Source: Lewinellaceae bacterium (GTDB lineage Bacteria; Bacteroidota; Bacteroidia; Chitinophagales; Saprospiraceae). Taken from it: 64,000 bases of DNA. Position numbers and translations under genes: made by a program. Location: assembly GCA_020636225.1 (NCBI GenBank), contig JACJYI010000007.1, forward strand, positions 1-64,000, in the 5' to 3' direction. The notes beneath the pieces are model-generated. The model was not told where the DNA came from. It ran no database searches and was given only the letters and a program-made list of their open reading frames with translations. Below, piece by piece: positions 8,527-16,473 of the stretch (the first letter of the stretch is position 1; every line of letters starts with the position of its first letter).

Positions 8527-9393
8527 ATGCGGCAATTAAAGATTACCAACAAGATTACCAGCAGGGAAAGCCTGTCACTTGACAAGTACCTGAACGACAT
8601 CGGGAAGATCTCGATGCTCAGCGCCGACGAAGAGGCCGAACTGGCCCGGCGCATTCGCCAGGGCGACAATGAAGCTCTGGAGATCCTCACCCGATCCAAC
8701 CTTCGATTCGTCGTCTCTGTCGCCAAGCAATATCAAAACCAGGGGCTGTCCCTCAGCGACCTGATCAATGAAGGCAACGTCGGCCTGATGAAGGCCGCCC
8801 GTCGCTTTGACGAGACCAAGGGATTCAAATTCATTTCCTACGCCGTGTGGTGGATCCGTCAATCCATCCTGCAGGCCATTGTGGAATATGCCCGGATCGT
8901 CCGCCTGCCCCTGAACAAGGTGGGTTCCTACAACAAGGTCAACGAGGCATTCCTGTCCTTCGTGCAGGAATTCGAGCGGGAGCCGACCCATGAAGAGCTG
9001 GCTGAACTGCTGGAAATGACCCCACGCGAAGTATCGAACATGCTGCGCGGCACCAATCGTCACCTGTCGGTCGATGCCCCCATCAACGGGGAGGAGAGTG
9101 ATGCGACCATGCTGGATGTCCTGATCAATGACGGGGAAACCAGCCCGGACAACACCCTCATGGAAGAGTCGCTCAAGGACGAGGTCCAACATGGCCTGTC
9201 CATGCTTTCCCCACGGGAAGTGGAGGTCCTTTCAGCATACTACGGCCTCAACGGCTACAAGTCACTCACCCTGGAGGAGATCGGCGAGCAATTCGGGCTG
9301 ACCCGGGAGCGGGTCCGGCAGATCAAGGAACGCGCCATTCGCCGCCTGAGGAAGTCATACAACCGCAATGCGCTGAGATCCTATCTGGGATAA
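8527..9393 (+). CDS. RNA polymerase sigma factor, RpoD/SigA family, divergent paralogue
   Basis: 288-aa sigma-70 factor without region 1.1, the usual form in Bacteroidota. Regions 1.2 (about 10-45), 2 (LRFVVSVAKQYQNQGLSLSDLINEG; KGFKFISYAVWWIRQSILQA for -10 recognition and melting), 3 (REPTHEELAELLEM) and 4.2 (LTLEEIGEQFGLTRERVRQIKERAIRRLR, helix-turn-helix) are all intact. It shares its opening MRQLKIT and most of region 2 with the second sigma gene at 23984, but differs in region 1.2, the segment after region 2.4 (EYARIVRLPL versus EQSRIVRLPL), and region 3. The other copy is nearer the typical primary sigma of the phylum, so this one is probably an alternative or condition-specific form. 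A strong terminator follows. Confidence 0.9.
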   Translation: MRQLKITNKITSRESLSLDKYLNDIGKISMLSADEEAELARRIRQGDNEALEILTRSNLRFVVSVAKQYQNQGLSLSDLINEGNVGLMKAARRFDETKGFKFISYAVWWIRQSILQAIVEYARIVRLPLNKVGSYNKVNEAFLSFVQEFEREPTHEELAELLEMTPREVSNMLRGTNRHLSVDAPINGEESDATMLDVLINDGETSPDNTLMEESLKDEVQHGLSMLSPREVEVLSAYYGLNGYKSLTLEEIGEQFGLTRERVRQIKERAIRRLRKSYNRNALRSYLG

Positions 9394-9420
9394 GCCGCAT
9401 GAAGGAAACGAAAACATGAA

Positions 9421-9443
9421 CCACTCTTCGGAGTGGTTTTTTT
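9421..9443 (+). terminator. Rho-independent terminator of the sigma factor gene
   Basis: CCACTC-TTCG-GAGTGG stem with a stable TTCG tetraloop followed by seven T residues. Confidence 0.9.
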
Positions 9444-9561
9444 ATGCCCCGTCCCCGGATCATCTCCCGGACATCGCCGGATCATTGAACAAATCGGCTG
9501 AAAATTCCTTTCTTTGTCCTGACGAGTGTCATTTCTTTTGCCCCCATAGCATGATTGGCTT

Positions 9562-9981
9562 ATGAGCATGTTGGACAAAGCCCGGTTGGTGATCTACCGG
9601 ATCAAGGAAAAAGGTCTGGAGATCTTCCTGGTCAACACGGGTGATCAATGGGAATTTCCCGAGATCCGGGAAGCCAGCAAGGCGGCCACCGATCCTGCCA
9701 ACCATATTGAGCTGGATCCGGTATCCCGCACATCAGATGGCCAGGCGGAAAAAGGCCTGGCCGTGGAAGGGGACTGGCACGATATCCCATCGCTGAAGAA
9801 GCTGCTGCTGGAGGACGTCGACTTCATGAAGGACCAGGTCTCCAAAATGTCACCAGAACTGGACAAGGGCGCCTTCTTTGCCCTCAGTGAAGCAGCTCGC
9901 AAGGTCCTTCCGGATTATGACGGGTTCATCAAAGAGCTCAAGGAGATCATCCGCGACAGGAATTCGACCAAATACATGTAA
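9562..9981 (+). CDS. Conserved hypothetical protein, N-terminus faintly Nudix-like
   Basis: 139-aa soluble protein. The first 35 residues (KARLVIYRIKEKGLEIFLVN followed by QWEFPE) resemble the opening strands of Nudix hydrolases, but no Nudix box (GxxxxxExxxxxxxREUxEExGU) is present, so catalytic activity of that type is unlikely. The C-terminal half is charged and helical (DKGAFFALSEAARKVLPDYDGFIKELKEII). It sits between a sigma factor terminator and purC and reads alone. Starts at 9562 and 9568 are both possible. The function is not recognised. Confidence 0.65.
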   Translation: MSMLDKARLVIYRIKEKGLEIFLVNTGDQWEFPEIREASKAATDPANHIELDPVSRTSDGQAEKGLAVEGDWHDIPSLKKLLLEDVDFMKDQVSKMSPELDKGAFFALSEAARKVLPDYDGFIKELKEIIRDRNSTKYM

Positions 9982-9989
9982 TTCCCTTC

Positions 9990-9997
9990 TACCTTTG
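9990..9997 (+). promoter_or_regulatory. -7 element (TACCTTTG) 5 nt before the purC start
   Basis: Exact TAnnTTTG match. Only CGGGT separates it from the ATG, which predicts a transcript that begins at or within a base or two of the start codon. Confidence 0.55.
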
Positions 9998-10002
9998 CGG
10001 GT

Positions 10003-10962
10003 ATGACCAACGTTAAAAAGCCCGTACTCGCATCCACGGCATTCTCGTTTCCCGGACAGGACATGGTCTATCACGGCAAGGTGAGAGACTTGTATCGCAT
10101 GGGTGGCCTGCTGATGCTCGTAGCGACCGATCGCATTTCTGCATTCGATCATATCCTCCCCCGCAGCATTCCCTTCAAAGGGCAGGTGCTCAACCAACTG
10201 GCGGCCTATTTCCTGCGGGCCACTGCGGATGAGGTGCCCAACTGGCTGATCGATACGCCTGACCCCAACGTTGCCGTAGGCCATTATTGCGAACCGATCC
10301 GGATCGAGATGGTCATTCGCGGATATCTGACTGGCCATGCCTGGCGGACCTATCGGTCAGGCGCCCGGACGCTCTGCGGCGTGCCACTGCCCGAAGGCAT
10401 GCGGGAGAACGACCCCTTCCCCACCCCCATCATTACCCCGTCGACCAAGGCCACGGAAGGTCACGATGAGGATATCTCAGCCGATGAGATCCTGGCCCGC
10501 GGCCTTGCGACACCCGAGCAATGGGATCAATTGGTGGCGTATACCAACACATTGTTCCAGCTGGGCACCCGGATGGCCCGCGAACGAGGCCTGATCCTGG
10601 TGGATACAAAATACGAGTTCGGCATGTTTGAAGGCCAGATGATGGTCATGGATGAGATCCACACGCCGGATAGTTCCCGCTACTTTTACCTGGACGGCTT
10701 TGAGGAGCGCCAGGCCCGGGGAGAAGCCCAGATGCAGCTCTCCAAGGAGTTTGTGCGCGAATGGCTGATGGACCATGGATTCCAGGGCAAGGAGGGACAG
10801 GAAATGCCGATCATGCCCGACCTCTTCGTCGAGCAGATCAGCCAGCGGTATATCCAGCTCTATGAGCAGGTGACCGGGCAAACGTTCGTACCAGACACGG
10901 ACCCGGATCCGGCTGACCGCATTGAGCGGGCCATCACGGCCTTCCTCTCCGAACGCCGTTAG
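10003..10962 (+). CDS. purC: Phosphoribosylaminoimidazole-succinocarboxamide synthase (SAICAR synthetase)
   Basis: 319-aa cytoplasmic enzyme of purine synthesis that joins CAIR and aspartate with ATP to give SAICAR. Recognised from the N-terminal HGKVRDLY phosphate-binding stretch, VATDRISAFDHILP, the central IEMVIRGYLTGHAWR, PIITPSTKA, and DTKYEFG. Length matches the longer Bacteroidota/eukaryote-like form. It is preceded by an exact -7 element 5 nt away and is probably monocistronic. Its stop overlaps the stop of the convergent dehydrogenase-like gene by 4 nt (TTAG, 10959-10962). Confidence 0.96.
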   Translation: MTNVKKPVLASTAFSFPGQDMVYHGKVRDLYRMGGLLMLVATDRISAFDHILPRSIPFKGQVLNQLAAYFLRATADEVPNWLIDTPDPNVAVGHYCEPIRIEMVIRGYLTGHAWRTYRSGARTLCGVPLPEGMRENDPFPTPIITPSTKATEGHDEDISADEILARGLATPEQWDQLVAYTNTLFQLGTRMARERGLILVDTKYEFGMFEGQMMVMDEIHTPDSSRYFYLDGFEERQARGEAQMQLSKEFVREWLMDHGFQGKEGQEMPIMPDLFVEQISQRYIQLYEQVTGQTFVPDTDPDPADRIERAITAFLSERR

Positions 10963-12176
10963 TCCGCTACGTAATCCTGTAGGTAGGCGAAGCGCGGGGT
11001 CAGCTGGCCATCGCGAGTAATGGTGGCTCGCTCGATCATGGGTGACGGATTGTCCTGGAGCAGGTCCGGCAACACGTATTCCAGCAAGGCCGCCCCAAAC
11101 GCCGTAGCGGCATCCCGGGGCAGTTCGGAAGGCAGATTGTCGATGGCCATCACATCGATGACCCCGGGTTGATATGGTTTCACCTCCTGGCCGGTTTGGG
11201 GATCATAGCCATACACAGGGTCCTCGATACTGCTGGCCCGAAGGGTGGACGGTACACTGGAAACCGGGGCAATATCACAGGTGACATCGCCGATGGTGCG
11301 GATCCTGAATCCTGGCTCTGCCATTTGCTCGGCCGTGAAAAATACCGGCGCTTCCGCCTTCCAGAGAATGGCATTGATGAAGATATTCGCCCGAACGGCA
11401 TAGGGCCAGAATGCCGATTCAAATTCCTGCGGGTGCTCATAGAAATCCGACCTGGCGAATGCCCCGCCATCCTTCCGGCGGACGTAGTGCTCCGCAGAGA
11501 GGACGGTAAAGCAGCTGATGGGCAATGCCTCATCCTTGAGGAATGTTTCCGGGGACACTTCCGTCAGCCGCATATCCTTCAGCACCCGCACCACACCCTT
11601 TCCTACCCGCCCGGTACCGGTGACGACCACCCGCATGGGTGGCATATCCACGCTCTCATAGAAGTCGCGTGCCTCGGCATAATCGTGCAGGTGCTTCATG
11701 CGGGGCAAATGGATCAATCCAGTGCGCTTGCCATAGGTGTAAATGGTATTGTGCGCGCCGACCACCCCGGCATAATAGCCGAAGGCCGCCACCCGTTTGC
11801 CAAGGTCGTCGGTCAGTGCCTCATAGTCGATCAGTCGGATCTTCTTGTCCAGGATCGCCCGGAGCAAGGTCCGGTTGTACGGCTGCTTCTTCATGGTATG
11901 GGAAAAGAACAGATAGGTCTTCCCCTCTATCAGTTGATCGATGGGCACTTCCTTGACCCCGAAATAGATATCGGCATCCGGACGAAACGACAGGACGTCC
12001 AGCCCGAGGGCAGCATATTCCTCATCCTGGAAACAACGGATGGGCGATGATTCGACCATGACCCGGATACCGAATCGTTCCTTGATCTCCCGACTCTGCA
12101 GCGGTGTGAAGACGACCCGGCGATCCGGAGGAACCTTCCCCTCGCGGATCAATGCGATTGACGTTGGCTTGGACAT
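10959..12176 (-). CDS. Saccharopine/alanine dehydrogenase-like NAD(P)-dependent oxidoreductase
   Basis: 405-aa cytoplasmic enzyme. The N-terminal half (IALIREGKVPPDRRVVFTP, with VRVMVE-like strands) is the AlaDH/PNT N-terminal fold, and a Rossmann motif VVVTGTGRVGKGVV lies near residue 195. Close to this, the segments DVTCDIAPVSSVPSTL and EDPVYGYDP resemble lysine-forming saccharopine dehydrogenases; Bacteroidota carry several such homologues whose substrate is untested. The frame is open from 12206, but a -7 element at 12182-12189 lies downstream of that ATG, so the start is taken as ATG 12176 (MSKPTSIALIREG), only 5 nt from the element. Convergent with purC with a 4-nt stop overlap. Confidence 0.85.
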   Translation of the reverse strand: MSKPTSIALIREGKVPPDRRVVFTPLQSREIKERFGIRVMVESSPIRCFQDEEYAALGLDVLSFRPDADIYFGVKEVPIDQLIEGKTYLFFSHTMKKQPYNRTLLRAILDKKIRLIDYEALTDDLGKRVAAFGYYAGVVGAHNTIYTYGKRTGLIHLPRMKHLHDYAEARDFYESVDMPPMRVVVTGTGRVGKGVVRVLKDMRLTEVSPETFLKDEALPISCFTVLSAEHYVRRKDGGAFARSDFYEHPQEFESAFWPYAVRANIFINAILWKAEAPVFFTAEQMAEPGFRIRTIGDVTCDIAPVSSVPSTLRASSIEDPVYGYDPQTGQEVKPYQPGVIDVMAIDNLPSELPRDAATAFGAALLEYVLPDLLQDNPSPMIERATITRDGQLTPRFAYLQDYVAD

Positions 12177-12181
12177 GGCCG

Positions 12182-12189
12182 CAAAGATA
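12182..12189 (-). promoter_or_regulatory. -7 element (TATCTTTG) 5 nt before the dehydrogenase start
   Basis: Exact match on the - strand; a TTG -33 candidate (CAA at 12211-12213) lies 21 nt further up. The element decides the start codon at 12176 and predicts a leaderless or nearly leaderless mRNA. Confidence 0.6.
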
Positions 12190-12251
12190 GCCGTTCGGGG
12201 AGCCAACTGCCAATCTTTCCCCGACGGGAACTATTGGCGTGGAGGAATAGT

Positions 12252-12259
12252 TACATTTG
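12252..12259 (+). promoter_or_regulatory. -7 element (TACATTTG) of ssrA
   Basis: Exact TAnnTTTG match 15 nt before the mature 5' end of tmRNA, giving a short 5' precursor to be trimmed. A TTG at 12234-12236 is a possible -33 box with short spacing (15 nt). Confidence 0.6.
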
Positions 12260-12274
12260 CGTCCATCGACTTCA

Positions 12275-12667
12275 GGGGCTGACCGGAATCGACAGGAAAG
12301 ATGTTCTTTGAGTAAGCATGCCGGAGCACGATCATTCACTCCGTTCCCTTCGGGGATCCTTCGGGAATAAACTGATGATCGACCATCTTAATTGGCGACT
12401 TTAACTACGCCATGGCTGCCTAATTCTAGGAATTAGAACGCCTTTGTGCCGCTCTCTTGATGCCTGATACACAGGGATGCCGCACATCAACACCTTTCAG
12501 GCTGGCTGGCAAAGCCCATTCCACTTTGTCAGTAAGACACCGGAGTTAAGGGTCGGGTAGGTTCGCTTTTGCACCAGCCTTGACCTCGAAAATCCAAGCA
12601 GAAGATAAGCATGTAGAAGGCTCTTGGTTGCTTTGTCTGGACGAGGGTTCGAATCCCTCCAGCTCCA
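12275..12667 (+). ncRNA. ssrA: tmRNA (ssrA), tag peptide GDFNYAMAA
   Basis: One-piece tmRNA of about 393 nt that rescues stalled ribosomes with SmpB. The 5' GGGGCTG pairs with 3' CAGCTCC, giving a G3-U pair of the kind alanyl-tRNA synthetase reads; discriminator A is at 12667 and CCA is not encoded in full. The T arm is GAGGGTTCGAATCCCTC. The tag frame runs from GGC at 12394 to TAA at 12421-12423 and reads GDFNYAMAA, whose YAMAA end fits the ClpXP degron and the Bacteroidota style of tag. A -7 element precedes it. The region directly after it holds an unusual set of structured repeats. Confidence 0.95.
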
Positions 12668-12673
12668 CTAGAA

Positions 12674-12776
12674 AATTTCTGTGCGCCATTTCATCGACAT
12701 GGCTTCGAACCATGCTTGCATGAGTGAGAAGACAGTCGATGAAATCGCCCCGAGTCCTCGGGGCGGCACAGAAATT
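12674..12776. repeat. Multi-branched inverted-repeat structure directly after ssrA
   Basis: A 103-nt stretch whose parts pair almost completely: outer stem AATTTCTGTGC/GCACAGAAATT (12674-12684 with 12766-12776, 11 bp perfect), second stem ATTTCATCGAC/GTCGATGAAAT (12688-12698 with 12735-12745, 11 bp perfect) enclosing hairpin CATGG/CCATG (12698-12714), and hairpin CCCCGAG-TC-CTCGGGG (12748-12763). The shape is a three-way junction, as in structured RNAs or folded single-stranded DNA elements. No gene is on either strand. Its right end runs into the first 43-nt repeat. Confidence 0.7.
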
Positions 12777-12880
12777 CTGACCTCGGGCGCCCCGGGGATC
12801 ACCGCAGGTACTCCCTCCACCTCCCGGAGATTTCCCACCATCCATCGTGCGGCTAAAGGCATTCTTCTGGAATACCATTA

Positions 12881-12900
12881 CCCCAGGCTATAGCCGGGGG
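12881..12900. repeat. Interspersed hairpin, CCCCGGCTnnAGCCGGGG type (copy 1)
   Basis: CCCCAGGCTATAGCCGGGGG, followed by CTATTGACATC. Belongs to the hairpin family also seen at 13048-13067, 13366-13405 and, degraded, at about 16775-16803. Confidence 0.6.
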
Positions 12901-13047
12901 CTATTGACATCGACCTGTCTACTGTTTCGGTGTGTGGCTGATTCTGACCTCAGGCGCCCCGGGGATCACCGCAGGTACTCCCTCCCCTCTTAGAGATTCC
13001 CCTCTTCATTTCGTGAGGCTAAAGCCATTTATCTTTGACATCATTAA

Positions 13048-13067
13048 CCCCCGGCTCAAGCCGGGGG
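13048..13067. repeat. Interspersed hairpin (copy 2), perfect
   Basis: CCCCCGGCTCAAGCCGGGGG forms an uninterrupted 8-bp stem, followed by CTATTGATATC. Confidence 0.65.
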
Positions 13068-13365
13068 CTATTGATATCAACCTGTTTACTGATCCGACCC
13101 TTCTCTGATTCTGACCTCGGACGCCCTAGGGATCACCGCAGGTACTCCCTCTCCACAAGTACAAGCGCACCACTCACTCAACTCACCGTAACGAGCGATG
13201 CCACGCATCAGCGAGTGAAGGCGGGTTGAATCAGCCCCGAGTACTCGGGGGCGATCTGATTCTGACCTCGGGCGCCCAAGGGATCACCGCAGGTACTCCC
13301 TCCGCCTCCTGGAGATTTCCCTCCATCCTTCTTGCGGCTAAAGCCATTCATTTGAAACATCATCA

Positions 13366-13405
13366 CCCACCGGCTAACCTCCGTCGGCGGTTAAAAAGCC
13401 GGGGG
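13366..13405. repeat. Interspersed hairpin (copy 3) with an inserted inner hairpin
   Basis: The same outer arms (CACCGGCT / AGCCGGGGG) are split by an insert of about 20 nt (AACCTCCGTCGGCGGTT) that can itself fold, so this copy has grown a nested arm. Confidence 0.5.
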
Positions 13406-13489
13406 CTATTGACATCGACCTGTTTACTGTTTCGGTGTGTGGCTGATTCTGACCTCGGGCGCCCCGGGGATCACCGCAGGTACTCCCTC

Positions 13490-13580
13490 TCCTCAAACAC
13501 AAGGACGCGACTCCCTCAACTAACCGAAACCTCTAATGGCGCACATTTGTGAAACGATGTGGAAGGCCATTGTTCGTCGT
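13490..13580. other. Tail of the repeat region
   Basis: Non-coding remainder between the last 43-nt repeat and the convergent T9SS gene. It shares the CTCAACT-ACCG motif with the spacer after unit 3. No gene or terminator is seen. Confidence 0.4.
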
Positions 13581-14897
13581 TCAGGGTTGTACGATCACGG
13601 GACGCACTTCGACTACCTTGCCATCCACCACATGCTGTAAAAAGTAGGTGCCGGGAGGAAAGCTCTGGAAGGAAAGCACAGATCGGGGTGTGCGTAGTGT
13701 CTGATCCAACACAAGCTGTCCGGTCACATCATAGATCCGGGCCTGGTGCTTCGCAGGCGGACCATGCTCCTGCCATTCCAGGGTCACCGTGGCCTGGGCA
13801 GGGTTGGGATAAATCACCATTGGATCCGATGCTCCGAATACATCTGTGGTACTGGTATACAGATCCCAGGGATAGTCACCCACAATTTCACCGCCTCCAT
13901 GCTCTGTTTTCATGATCAGGCTGTGATCACCGGCCACAAAACCAACCGAATCATTCAGGAACTGAATGGTTTCCAGATGCGCCCCGTAGGTCATCTCACC
14001 CTCCCAGGTCATGCCTCCATCCGTAGATGAACAGATGGCGAACTCAGTAAGAATATCCGGAAGAGCAATGTAGGCATTGGGATGGTTGACCGTATAAACT
14101 ATTGTCGGTGAAGGCATACTCATGTCAACAACATACCCAATATTATTCGTGGTATCCCAGGTTATCCCACCATCCTGTGTTCGTTGGGGGATCATCCAAT
14201 CTGTAAATCCTAAGGATTCATCATAGAAAAACAACTCGGGATATCCGAAATCATTCCCCAATACGTTGATTTCCTCCCAGGACACTCCCATATCAACTGA
14301 CTTGAGCAGGTATCTTGTCAGATTCTCAAAACCGTTTTGCCAGGCCAACACACCGGCATAAGCCACCGAATCGGAGGCGACATCCATCCAGATTAACCCG
14401 ACTTTGAAATTGGTCATAGCAGGGATGTCAAGTACTGTTGACCAGGTCATTCCTCCATCCACAGTTCGAATGATCACGTCCGAGCCGGACGCCAACCCGA
14501 AAGAGTCATTAAAGAATTGCAGCGAATACAGCTGATTATCCTCCATGGAATATACCATCTCCCAGGTCAAGCCCCCATCGACAGATCGATGCAGGGTGCC
14601 GTCATATTCCGAGTTTTCACCACGCACCACGAGGGTATCGACTCCCAGCAGGGCGATCTGAAACAAATCCTCTTCAATGTTTCCAGGAACGAGAGCCCAG
14701 GACTCCCCGAAATCGTCAGTGCGCAGAATGAGCCCCTGTTCACCCACAGCGAACCCTGTCCCGTCAGGGAGAATATGCAGATCATGGATCGTGGCTCCAT
14801 GTTTATCCACATGTTTGACGACCCATTGTGCAGAGAGGGGCGATGACATCAGTGCCAACAAGACCGGAAGGAAAAGAATGGATCGGATCATGTTCAA
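13581..14897 (-). CDS. Secreted beta-propeller-like protein with type A T9SS sorting domain
   Basis: 438 aa. Signal peptide to about residue 23 (SPLSAQ). The body has repeated BNR/YCF48-like strands with the Asp-box-like pattern SxDGGxTW (RSVDGGLTW, RTVDGGMTW, RTQDGGITW, SSTDGGMTW), the mark of sialidase/photosystem-assembly-type propellers found in many T9SS cargo proteins. The last 80 residues, from VIYPNPAQATVTLEW to the end, form a type A C-terminal sorting domain that leads the protein through the T9SS to the cell surface or outside. This domain is nearly the same as that of the upstream neighbour. The gene starts 4 nt after that neighbour's stop, so they share a transcript. Confidence 0.85.
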   Translation of the reverse strand: MNMIRSILFLPVLLALMSSPLSAQWVVKHVDKHGATIHDLHILPDGTGFAVGEQGLILRTDDFGESWALVPGNIEEDLFQIALLGVDTLVVRGENSEYDGTLHRSVDGGLTWEMVYSMEDNQLYSLQFFNDSFGLASGSDVIIRTVDGGMTWSTVLDIPAMTNFKVGLIWMDVASDSVAYAGVLAWQNGFENLTRYLLKSVDMGVSWEEINVLGNDFGYPELFFYDESLGFTDWMIPQRTQDGGITWDTTNNIGYVVDMSMPSPTIVYTVNHPNAYIALPDILTEFAICSSTDGGMTWEGEMTYGAHLETIQFLNDSVGFVAGDHSLIMKTEHGGGEIVGDYPWDLYTSTTDVFGASDPMVIYPNPAQATVTLEWQEHGPPAKHQARIYDVTGQLVLDQTLRTPRSVLSFQSFPPGTYFLQHVVDGKVVEVRPVIVQP

Positions 14898-14901
14898 TGG
14901 A

Positions 14902-16473
14902 TTACGGCTGTAGAATAATTGATCGCACCTCTATGATTGTGCCATCTACGATATGCTGCAGAAAGTAGGTGCCGGGTGGATAGCCCTGGATGGAAAGAAT
15001 GGATCGGGGGGCGTGCAGTGTCTGCTCCAACACCAGGTTGCCGGTCAGATCAACGATGTGGACCAGACGCTCCGCCGGTGGGGCATGCTCCGGCCATTCC
15101 AGGGTCACAATGGCCCGGGTGGGGTTGGGAAAGACGTGCAACGTGGGTACTTCATCAACAACTGGGGGATATATGGCGGTAGTGGTATCCCCGTCAATCA
15201 CGATATATTCGTCACAATCGCCGTTCCAGCAGCCATCCAGGTCCAGCGTGAGGAGCCAGACATCCGGGTCATTGAGGAAAGGTTCACCGGTTGGATTCCA
15301 GGTAAATAGATCGCCTACCAAGATGAACCCCTGCTCATCCAAGGTCCCATCCCAGATCCGGCCGCCATAGGCATTGGTCGTATCGATGATCGCCCGCTCC
15401 CAGAGTACATTGCCGTCTTCCGCAAGCCGAAAACACCAGCCATTCCAACTTGCCCCTTGAATGAAATCATAATGGTACCAATAGTCTGACCCTCCTACTC
15501 CTACTAAACCACCACCCGGATGGGGAAAAGTAGAAATGATCCCTTTCACCTCTTTACTTGCGAAATAAACCTCCCACTCCAACTGAAAGGTACTGTCCAG
15601 CTTATAGATGGCTGGGGGGTAAGGGAATGTGTCATGAAGATAGATGTAAGTCACATCCTTCTTCCAGGTCAGTAGATACCCGTTGTCCGTTGTCTCCGTG
15701 ATATTCAATCCCGGAGCGAATCGCTCTTCCTGCGGGAATCCAATGAACGAATCCACGACCTGAAAATCCGCATCCAGACGGCTGATCACCGCCTGGTCGA
15801 ACACGCCTTTCAGGTCTTCCTCGTAGACCAGCAGGTACCCACCCTGTTTGGAAGAAACCAGGTTGACCACATTCTTGACCCCGTCCGGATCACCGTACTG
15901 ATGCTGGGCGATAAGGTTGAAGGCCAGGTCGAAGCGCCACAGGAAGGCAAACTTGCCTTCCGTCGTCTCGATCTCACCGAAGAGGATGTACTCATCCCCG
16001 TATAGTCCAGCCCCACGCAAGAAAAACTGCTTGGTGTAAGAGAAGGAAAAATCCCGATGGCCCAGCGAGTCGCCATCCGTCGAATAGCATAGCATCCGCA
16101 CTTCATACAGGCTGTCTTTCCAGATCATGCCGGCCAGGAAGAGGGAATCTCCCCGAAGGTCCATGGTGCGACCATTGGGTGAAAGCCAAAGATACGGACT
16201 GGAGTCAATGATCTGATTCCAAAAGGGATTACCGAGTCGGTCCATGGCCATCACACCCATGCATTCTCCGTTCACTGGTAACGGGTGACAAAAAGAACCT
16301 GTGAGTAAGAAAAGAGTGTCTTTCTTTGCTTCCACTTGGAGAGCAAAATCAGTGTTCCCAATGATCACGGGAATGTTTCGTGAAAGCTCCTGCGCATGTC
16401 CCTTGAGCATAGGGTACAGACAAATCAAACCGACAAATGCAAGGCGTTGCCAATTCAGGATAAACCCAATCAT
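14902..16473 (-). CDS. Secreted protein with type A T9SS sorting domain
   Basis: 523 aa. Signal peptide to about residue 28 (KGHAQ). The body has WD/propeller-like strands (FAFLWRFDLAFNLIAQHQYGD, GGYLLVYEEDLKGVFDQAVISRLDADFQVV, WCFRLAEDGNVLWERAI), typical of the delta-60-like surface repeat proteins of Bacteroidota; no catalytic motif. The last 80 residues (LHVFPNPTRAIVTLEWPEHA to SIILQP) are a type A sorting domain sharing PRSxLSxQ and PPGTYFLQHxVDG with the downstream gene. Its ATG overlaps the stop of the remnant upstream (ATGA at 16470-16473), so it once was, and perhaps still is, the second gene of a coupled operon. Confidence 0.83.
   Translation of the reverse strand: MIGFILNWQRLAFVGLICLYPMLKGHAQELSRNIPVIIGNTDFALQVEAKKDTLFLLTGSFCHPLPVNGECMGVMAMDRLGNPFWNQIIDSSPYLWLSPNGRTMDLRGDSLFLAGMIWKDSLYEVRMLCYSTDGDSLGHRDFSFSYTKQFFLRGAGLYGDEYILFGEIETTEGKFAFLWRFDLAFNLIAQHQYGDPDGVKNVVNLVSSKQGGYLLVYEEDLKGVFDQAVISRLDADFQVVDSFIGFPQEERFAPGLNITETTDNGYLLTWKKDVTYIYLHDTFPYPPAIYKLDSTFQLEWEVYFASKEVKGIISTFPHPGGGLVGVGGSDYWYHYDFIQGASWNGWCFRLAEDGNVLWERAIIDTTNAYGGRIWDGTLDEQGFILVGDLFTWNPTGEPFLNDPDVWLLTLDLDGCWNGDCDEYIVIDGDTTTAIYPPVVDEVPTLHVFPNPTRAIVTLEWPEHAPPAERLVHIVDLTGNLVLEQTLHAPRSILSIQGYPPGTYFLQHIVDGTIIEVRSIILQP

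Larger units (their letters stand above)
12775..13489. repeat. Array of five 43-nt repeats with hairpin-bearing spacers
   Basis: Five copies of a 43-nt unit beginning TTCTGACCTCGGGCGCCCCG and ending GCAGGTACTCCCTC lie at 12775-12817, 12942-12984, 13109-13151, 13260-13302 and 13447-13489, all in one direction and differing at few positions. Unit-to-unit distances are 167, 167, 151 and 187 nt. Three spacers (after units 1, 2, 4) are related: each has GGCTAAAG, a CCCCCGGCTnnAGCCGGGGG hairpin and CTATTGAnATC. The spacer after unit 3 has another module with the palindrome CCCCGAGTACTCGGGG (13235-13250), shared with the structure before unit 1. No protein product is supported. Confidence 0.8.

Noticed and set aside
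12630..12667. A tRNA gene at the end of the repeat-side transcript
   Set aside because: The T-arm and acceptor belong to the tmRNA 3' domain; the matching 5' acceptor strand is at 12275, not next to it.
12775..13489. CRISPR array
   Set aside because: The five 43-nt repeats are spaced 108-144 nt apart with mutually similar spacers, and no cas genes are present.
12546..13552. Short frames in the post-ssrA repeat region
   Set aside because: They run through the repeats and hairpins, translate to repeat-derived sequence and end in different frames in different units; none has a credible start.
12668..13580. Retron or integron-type element beside ssrA
   Set aside because: There is no reverse transcriptase, no integrase and no attC-like GTTRRRY core in the window, though the hairpins recall them.
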